A stretch of DNA of 10,975 bases from Desulfobacula sp. (lineage in GTDB: Bacteria; Desulfobacterota; Desulfobacteria; Desulfobacterales; Desulfobacteraceae). Positions 6,892 through 10,975 of the stretch are shown one piece after another (within the stretch, counting starts at the first letter, position 1; each line of letters begins with the position of its first letter). Position numbers and translations under genes: made by a program. The DNA lies in NCBI GenBank assembly GCA_018702715.1, contig JABIYQ010000175.1:1-10975 (forward strand), read 5' to 3'. The notes under the pieces are model-generated. The model saw only the letters and a list, made by a program, of their open reading frames with translations, did no database searches and had not been told where the DNA came from.

Positions 6892-7707
6892 ATGGTGAAA
6901 ACAAAAGATATCCTGGAATTGCTCAATCGTATTGTTCCTTTTGATATTGCTGAGGATTGGGATAACTCAGGGCTTCAGGCCGGTAATCTGGACTGGGAAG
7001 TAAAAAAGATTATGATTGCCCTTGATGTATCCATGCCCTTAATGGAGGCTGCAAAAAAGGCTGATTGTGATCTTGTGATTACCCATCATCCTTTGATGAT
7101 CAGACCGGAAAAATCCTTTCATTTTAACAAAATGCCCGGCAGCGCCATTGAAGTCGCAGCGAAACATGGTATCAGTATCATTTCTGCTCATACAAATCTT
7201 GATAAGGCAAATGATGGTCTAAATGATTGTTTTGCAACAAAGGTCGGCTTAGAAAATACAAAAGTTTTTTTTATAGAGAATCCATTATCAGTGTCAGAAG
7301 ATGAAATGATCGGTATGGGAAGAATTGGATTCCTTAAATCGCAGGCAACACTTAAACAAGTCGTTCATCAAATTAAAGAAAAACTTGGTTTAAACCATCT
7401 GCGAGTAATAGGGGATATGGATTTGTCTGTAAATTGTGTTGCTGTATGCACAGGCAGCGGCGGCTCTCTCGTGGAAGAGTTTTTAAAATCCGAGGCAGAA
7501 GTTTATATCACAGGCGATATTAAATATCATGAAGCAAGGCGTGTTGAAGAAAATTCAAAGGCTCTGATTGATGTTGGGCATTTTGGTTCTGAAAATATGG
7601 CTGTTGATCTGCTTTTTGACAAATTAGGTCAGGCTATTCAAAAAGTCGGGCTAAATATACAGATTGAAAAATTTAATAAAGAAAAAGATCCATTTATTAT
7701 AGTTTAA
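6892..7707 (+). CDS. NIF3-like dinuclear metal-centre protein (YbgI/YqfO family)
   Basis: A 271-aa member of the NIF3 family, cytoplasmic proteins with a two-metal centre, sometimes annotated 'GTP cyclohydrolase 1 type 2'; the cellular role is unsettled. The start at 6892 matches family N-termini (MVKTKDILELLNRIVPFDIA). An in-frame TTG at 6871 lies in the terminator T-tract and is unlikely. Family motifs are EDWDNSGLQAG (21-31), THHPL (64-68) with metal ligands His65 and His66, SAHTNLDKANDGLND (98-112) with Asp104, TGSGGS (187-192), TGDIKYHEAR (207-216), and DVGHFGSE (227-234) with His230 and Glu234. The ligand set is complete. The length is that of the short form, without the PII-like insert of longer homologues. 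The zinc-ribbon gene starts 12 bases downstream, so the two are probably co-transcribed. NIF3-like genes also lie near dnaG-sigA in Bacillus. Confidence 0.93.
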   Translation: MVKTKDILELLNRIVPFDIAEDWDNSGLQAGNLDWEVKKIMIALDVSMPLMEAAKKADCDLVITHHPLMIRPEKSFHFNKMPGSAIEVAAKHGISIISAHTNLDKANDGLNDCFATKVGLENTKVFFIENPLSVSEDEMIGMGRIGFLKSQATLKQVVHQIKEKLGLNHLRVIGDMDLSVNCVAVCTGSGGSLVEEFLKSEAEVYITGDIKYHEARRVEENSKALIDVGHFGSENMAVDLLFDKLGQAIQKVGLNIQIEKFNKEKDPFIIV

Positions 7708-7719
7708 GGATAAGACATT

Positions 7720-8442
7720 ATGAAAGATATTACCACTAAACATGAGATAGAAACTCTGGTTAAACTTCAGGAAGCTGAGACCCAGATTGTCAGGCTTAAT
7801 GCTGTCTTGATTAAGGTTGAAAAAGAAAAGGAAAAATTAAGTGCGAAATTAATGCAGTTTGAAAATGCTTTACAGGAAAATAAAGAAAATTTTTCAAGGG
7901 CTAAGGCTGGCTGCCGGGATATTGAAATTGAAATTCAAGTTGTTGATGATCGGATTATTAAAAGTAATGAAAAATTGAGGATGGTAAAGACCAATAAAGA
8001 ATATAACCTTTTTTTAAGAGAAGTGGACGACAATAAAAAACGTAAAGATGTTTTGGAAACTGAATTATTGGAATATCTTGATGAAAAAGAGGAAATTGGC
8101 AAAACTGTTCAGGAAAGTGAGAATGAATTTCATCTTCTAAAAGATAAAATAGAAGCCGAACAAAAAGATATTGAAAAAAAATCAAAAGATGACAGAGAGC
8201 TTCTTGATGAATACCTTGCAAGACAAAATGAAATTGGCAAGACCCTGGAATCTTCATTGATGAACAGGTTTGCAAAAGTATCAAAAATGAATAATGGTTC
8301 AGCTGTAGTAGCAGTTGAAAACGAGGTCTGCATGGGATGCTTTATGAATATTCCACCTCAATTATATATTGAAGTACAGCGAGGTAATTCATTGATTTCC
8401 TGCCCGCAATGCAGTAGAATACTTTATCATACAAATATATAA
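7720..8442 (+). CDS. Coiled-coil protein with C-terminal C4 zinc ribbon (COG1579 type)
   Basis: A 240-aa protein with a long charged alpha-helical hairpin (about residues 8-185, rich in Glu/Lys with heptad-like spacing) followed by a zinc ribbon. The four Cys ligands are Cys204 and Cys207 in VCMGCFMNIPPQ and Cys228 and Cys231 in SCPQCSRILYH. This is the architecture of the COG1579 family. The characterised relative I know is Helicobacter pylori HP0958 (FlgZ), which binds RpoN and flaA mRNA and affects flagellar assembly. I do not transfer that role here, but nucleic-acid binding is plausible. An AAGGA ribosome-binding site lies about 9 bases before the ATG. It follows the NIF3-like gene by 12 bases, and its stop codon ends two bases before the RNase P RNA gene, whose promoter probably lies inside its last codons. 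Confidence 0.9.
   Translation: MKDITTKHEIETLVKLQEAETQIVRLNAVLIKVEKEKEKLSAKLMQFENALQENKENFSRAKAGCRDIEIEIQVVDDRIIKSNEKLRMVKTNKEYNLFLREVDDNKKRKDVLETELLEYLDEKEEIGKTVQESENEFHLLKDKIEAEQKDIEKKSKDDRELLDEYLARQNEIGKTLESSLMNRFAKVSKMNNGSAVVAVENEVCMGCFMNIPPQLYIEVQRGNSLISCPQCSRILYHTNI
8392..8420 (+). promoter_or_regulatory. Candidate rnpB promoter inside the end of the zinc-ribbon gene
   Basis: TTGATT (8392-8397, 4 of 6), a 17-base spacer and TAGAAT (8415-8420, 5 of 6) predict a start near 8427, about 17 bases before the P1 helix of RNase P RNA. RNase P RNA usually needs strong independent expression and there is no non-coding space upstream, so a promoter within the preceding gene is expected. The call rests on consensus match and position only. 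Confidence 0.42.
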
Positions 8443-8443
8443 A

Positions 8444-8834
<391 letters not shown>

Positions 8835-8862
8835 ATTTATTTTTAATGTTGGGTAATGGATA

Positions 8863-10173
8863 ATGAATTTTACTTGCGATATCTCCTTTAAGGAAAAAGC
8901 CAATATTTTTTCCTTTGAATATTTAAAATGCATTTTGTTTGTTTTTGAACTTGATGATGACGATTATATCTTTACAAAAAAAATTTACTCAAAGCTTATT
9001 ACATCCTCCCATATCTTAGAAGATTTTCTAGATTTTCATGGAGCAAAAAAAAATAAAGAATGGATACTTTATCGTGAATTGGCGGCAACAATCCAGCATC
9101 TTTCACTGGCTTGCTATTCCCAAAGACATATTTTAAACCGGTTTAAATATTATTCTTTTGAAGATAATAATCATGAAACATTTAAACTTGAAGCATTTGA
9201 TACGTTAAAAATTTTACAGCAATCCATAAAACTTGCAGCTCCTGTGGTTTTAGAGGAAGCTCGCCGCCTGAAGATCAATATACCAACTACAAGATATGAT
9301 CTTAGTTATTTTCCCGGAATCTCATCTGTACAGCAGCTGGATCACAATATCGATGATTTTAATGCCAAAGATCAGCAAAAAGAGAATCTGACCCGGATTT
9401 CCAGCGAATTTTTAGAAATTGTAAAAGATTTTGATCAATTTGAATTTTATGAACGTTATGATTTAAAAAAAATAAAGGAACTTGTGCCGGGGCAAATCAA
9501 TGAGGTCATTGTTAGAAGATATGAAATGTTGATTCACAATATCCAGTCTTCATTTGATTCCTATGTTGTAAATACAAAGACATCGTCGGAAAATTTTAAA
9601 CTTGAACAACTCAGAAGTCATTTTTCCATTGTCTTTAATATGCTCCAGGTAACGGGCAGATTATTGCATTATTATGAACGTCATTTGCATGACATCGGAT
9701 TTAAGGATGTATATAAAAATATCGGTGTATCTTTATCTGAATTTATCGATCCGGATGTTTTGTTGGATCGGGCGGTTAATTTCGGTTTGTTTTATGCCTG
9801 GAAATTTTTATCTACGGGAAAAACCCTGGCCTCAAGGATTTTGAATGAAAACATGGAAACCGGTGTGGTTGAGGTCGGAATACCTAAGGAACGTGGATTT
9901 CACAGTAGACCCAGTCTTCTTGTAGCAAAAATTGTTCAGCATTATGGCGGCGAAGTCAACATGCTTGTAAATAGTGATATCTTTGATGCTGCAAGTGTTC
10001 TAGATATTCAATGGGCTGGCGGGAAAATTAAAAAGGAAGAGATCGAAACAGTACAATTTAAAGGTGATTTGCGGGCTTTAAATGATCTTAAAATCCTTGC
10101 AGCTGTGAATTATGGTGAAGACCATATGGGTAAAGGAATTCCTTTGCCAATAGAATTGTCGTATCTAATCTAA
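8863..10173 (+). CDS. HPr-domain phosphocarrier protein with a long unrecognised N-terminal region
   Basis: A 436-aa protein. The C-terminal part (about 334-425) is HPr-like: the motif GFHSRPSLLVAK aligns with the G-I/L-H-A-R-P active site, with phosphorylatable His347 and the conserved Arg349. DAASVLDI places Ser378 at the regulatory Ser46 position of HPr, although the surrounding sequence differs. Normal HPr is about 85-90 aa, so residues 1-330 are extra. I do not recognise them: mainly helical, no signal peptide or clear membrane segment, rich in Phe/Tyr/His/Leu, with charged helices at about 60-130 and 170-300. No enzyme I, enzyme II or HPr kinase lies in view. This suggests a regulatory phosphorelay protein rather than a sugar transporter component (inference). 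The start at 8863 has a weak ribosome-binding site. It follows rnpB by 28 bases, and ispD starts one base after its stop, so the two are probably translated from one mRNA. Confidence 0.75.
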   Translation: MNFTCDISFKEKANIFSFEYLKCILFVFELDDDDYIFTKKIYSKLITSSHILEDFLDFHGAKKNKEWILYRELAATIQHLSLACYSQRHILNRFKYYSFEDNNHETFKLEAFDTLKILQQSIKLAAPVVLEEARRLKINIPTTRYDLSYFPGISSVQQLDHNIDDFNAKDQQKENLTRISSEFLEIVKDFDQFEFYERYDLKKIKELVPGQINEVIVRRYEMLIHNIQSSFDSYVVNTKTSSENFKLEQLRSHFSIVFNMLQVTGRLLHYYERHLHDIGFKDVYKNIGVSLSEFIDPDVLLDRAVNFGLFYAWKFLSTGKTLASRILNENMETGVVEVGIPKERGFHSRPSLLVAKIVQHYGGEVNMLVNSDIFDAASVLDIQWAGGKIKKEEIETVQFKGDLRALNDLKILAAVNYGEDHMGKGIPLPIELSYLI

Positions 10174-10174
10174 A

Positions 10175-10906
10175 ATGTATCAAACCCAAAATTTTTCAAT
10201 AATTGTTGCCGCAGGTAAGGGGTTACGGATGGGATCAAAGATTAAAAAGCAGTATCTTAATCTGGAAGGAATCCCGATTCTTGCTCGAACCATAATGGCC
10301 TTTGATAACTGTGATCAAATCAATGAAATTGTTCTGGTTATTCCAAAAATAGATCATGATTATTGTAAAAAACATATTATTGATCCATTTGACTTTGTAA
10401 AAAAGATTTATCTGGTTGAAGGAGGGAATAAAAGACAGGACTCTGTCTTAAATGGCCTCAATTGTGTCCATGATATAATGAGCCTTAATAAAGAAGTCAA
10501 AGAAGTCATTGCATTGATTCATGATGGTGTACGACCTTTTGTAAATCATAATATAATTGAAGATTGTATCCAAAATGCAATTGAATATGGTGCCTGTATC
10601 CCTGGTGTTAAAATAACAGATACTGTTAAGCAGCTCGGTTGCGATTTAAGCATTCAAAAAACTATAAACCGCCAATTTCTTTATGCCGCACAAACCCCTC
10701 AGACATTTAAAATAGAATTGATATTGCGGGCATTTGAACATGCAAGAAAAACTGGTTTTTCCGGGACGGACGATGCCTCTTTAGTTGAACATTTAGGTGA
10801 TAAGGTGGTTATCGCAAAAGGGTCTAAGCTGAATATTAAAATCACGACAAAACAAGATCTTGTTTTGGGAAAATTTCTGTTAAGGACCGCAAATGAAATA
10901 AGTTGA
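10175..10906 (+). CDS. ispD: 2-C-methyl-D-erythritol 4-phosphate cytidylyltransferase
   Basis: IspD (243 aa) joins CTP and MEP to give CDP-ME, the third step of the non-mevalonate isoprenoid pathway in the cytoplasm. The nucleotide-binding start is intact: SIIVAAGKGLRMGSKIKKQY (8-27) with Arg18 and Lys25 where the E. coli enzyme has Arg20 and Lys27. Further signatures are EGGNKRQDSV (82-91), LIHDGVRPFV (114-123) with Asp117, INRQ...AAQTPQTFK (164-179) with Arg166, TDDASLVE (198-205), and LNIKITTKQDL (219-229) with Lys222. The length fits the monofunctional enzyme. The usual partner ispF is not fused and is not visible in the 69 bases that follow. The ATG begins one base after the TAA of the HPr fusion gene, and no separate promoter is apparent, so translation is probably coupled. 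Confidence 0.96.
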   Translation: MYQTQNFSIIVAAGKGLRMGSKIKKQYLNLEGIPILARTIMAFDNCDQINEIVLVIPKIDHDYCKKHIIDPFDFVKKIYLVEGGNKRQDSVLNGLNCVHDIMSLNKEVKEVIALIHDGVRPFVNHNIIEDCIQNAIEYGACIPGVKITDTVKQLGCDLSIQKTINRQFLYAAQTPQTFKIELILRAFEHARKTGFSGTDDASLVEHLGDKVVIAKGSKLNIKITTKQDLVLGKFLLRTANEIS

Positions 10907-10975
10907 ACAGAAATAGCGCAGGCCAATTTTTAAAATCTGGTGGCCCATATACAAGGCGCATTAAAGGTTGCATAC

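Noticed and set aside
6803..6898. A 31-codon frame spanning the terminator and the NIF3 start
   Set aside because: The ribosome-binding site is too distant, and the frame runs through the terminator stem and T-tract. It is better explained as non-coding.
10903..10975. An open frame from TTG at 10903 overlapping the ispD stop and staying open to the window end
   Set aside because: Only 24 codons are visible. It has a rare start, no ribosome-binding site at a useful distance and no recognisable sequence. An open frame this short is expected by chance.

Overview
The window reads as an ordinary, AT-rich stretch of a bacterial chromosome carrying mostly housekeeping genes. Gene content and order (hisB-hisA, dnaG-rpoD, a CAT-anticodon tRNA, a NIF3-like gene, a coiled-coil zinc-ribbon gene, rnpB, an HPr-domain fusion, ispD) and the protein style suggest a Desulfobacterales-type deltaproteobacterium (Desulfobacula/Desulfobacter-like). 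That placement is inference from memory, not a search. I see no mobile element, CRISPR array, prophage or defence system.

Left edge (1-737): two lipoprotein genes on the minus strand. One is a complete LEA_2/WHy-domain lipoprotein. The other starts directly at its stop codon and runs off the window. An AT-rich divergent intergenic region separates them from the plus-strand genes.

Centre-left (738-2802): an isochorismatase-fold cysteine hydrolase, then hisB and hisA behind a good sigma70-type promoter. The hisB leader contains a 16-nt tandem duplication.

Centre (2804-6872): dnaG and rpoD form the core of the macromolecular synthesis operon without a visible rpsU. A perfect 8-bp inverted repeat beside a TTGACA box lies upstream of dnaG. 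A tRNA with its own promoter follows rpoD, and a strong intrinsic terminator closes the unit.

Right (6892-10906): the NIF3-like gene starts 20 bases after that terminator and is followed by the zinc-ribbon gene. The type A RNase P RNA gene is packed between the zinc-ribbon stop codon and the next start codon. Next come a 436-aa protein with a C-terminal HPr domain fused to a long unrecognised helical region, and ispD one base after it. The HPr fusion is the least understood gene here and the best candidate for something undescribed. The last 69 bases contain no gene I can support.

Functionally the window covers replication priming (DnaG), transcription initiation (RpoD), tRNA supply and 5' maturation (tRNA, RNase P RNA), histidine and isoprenoid biosynthesis (HisA/HisB, IspD), and outer-envelope lipoproteins. 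The HPr fusion suggests a PTS-type phosphorelay input of unknown purpose.
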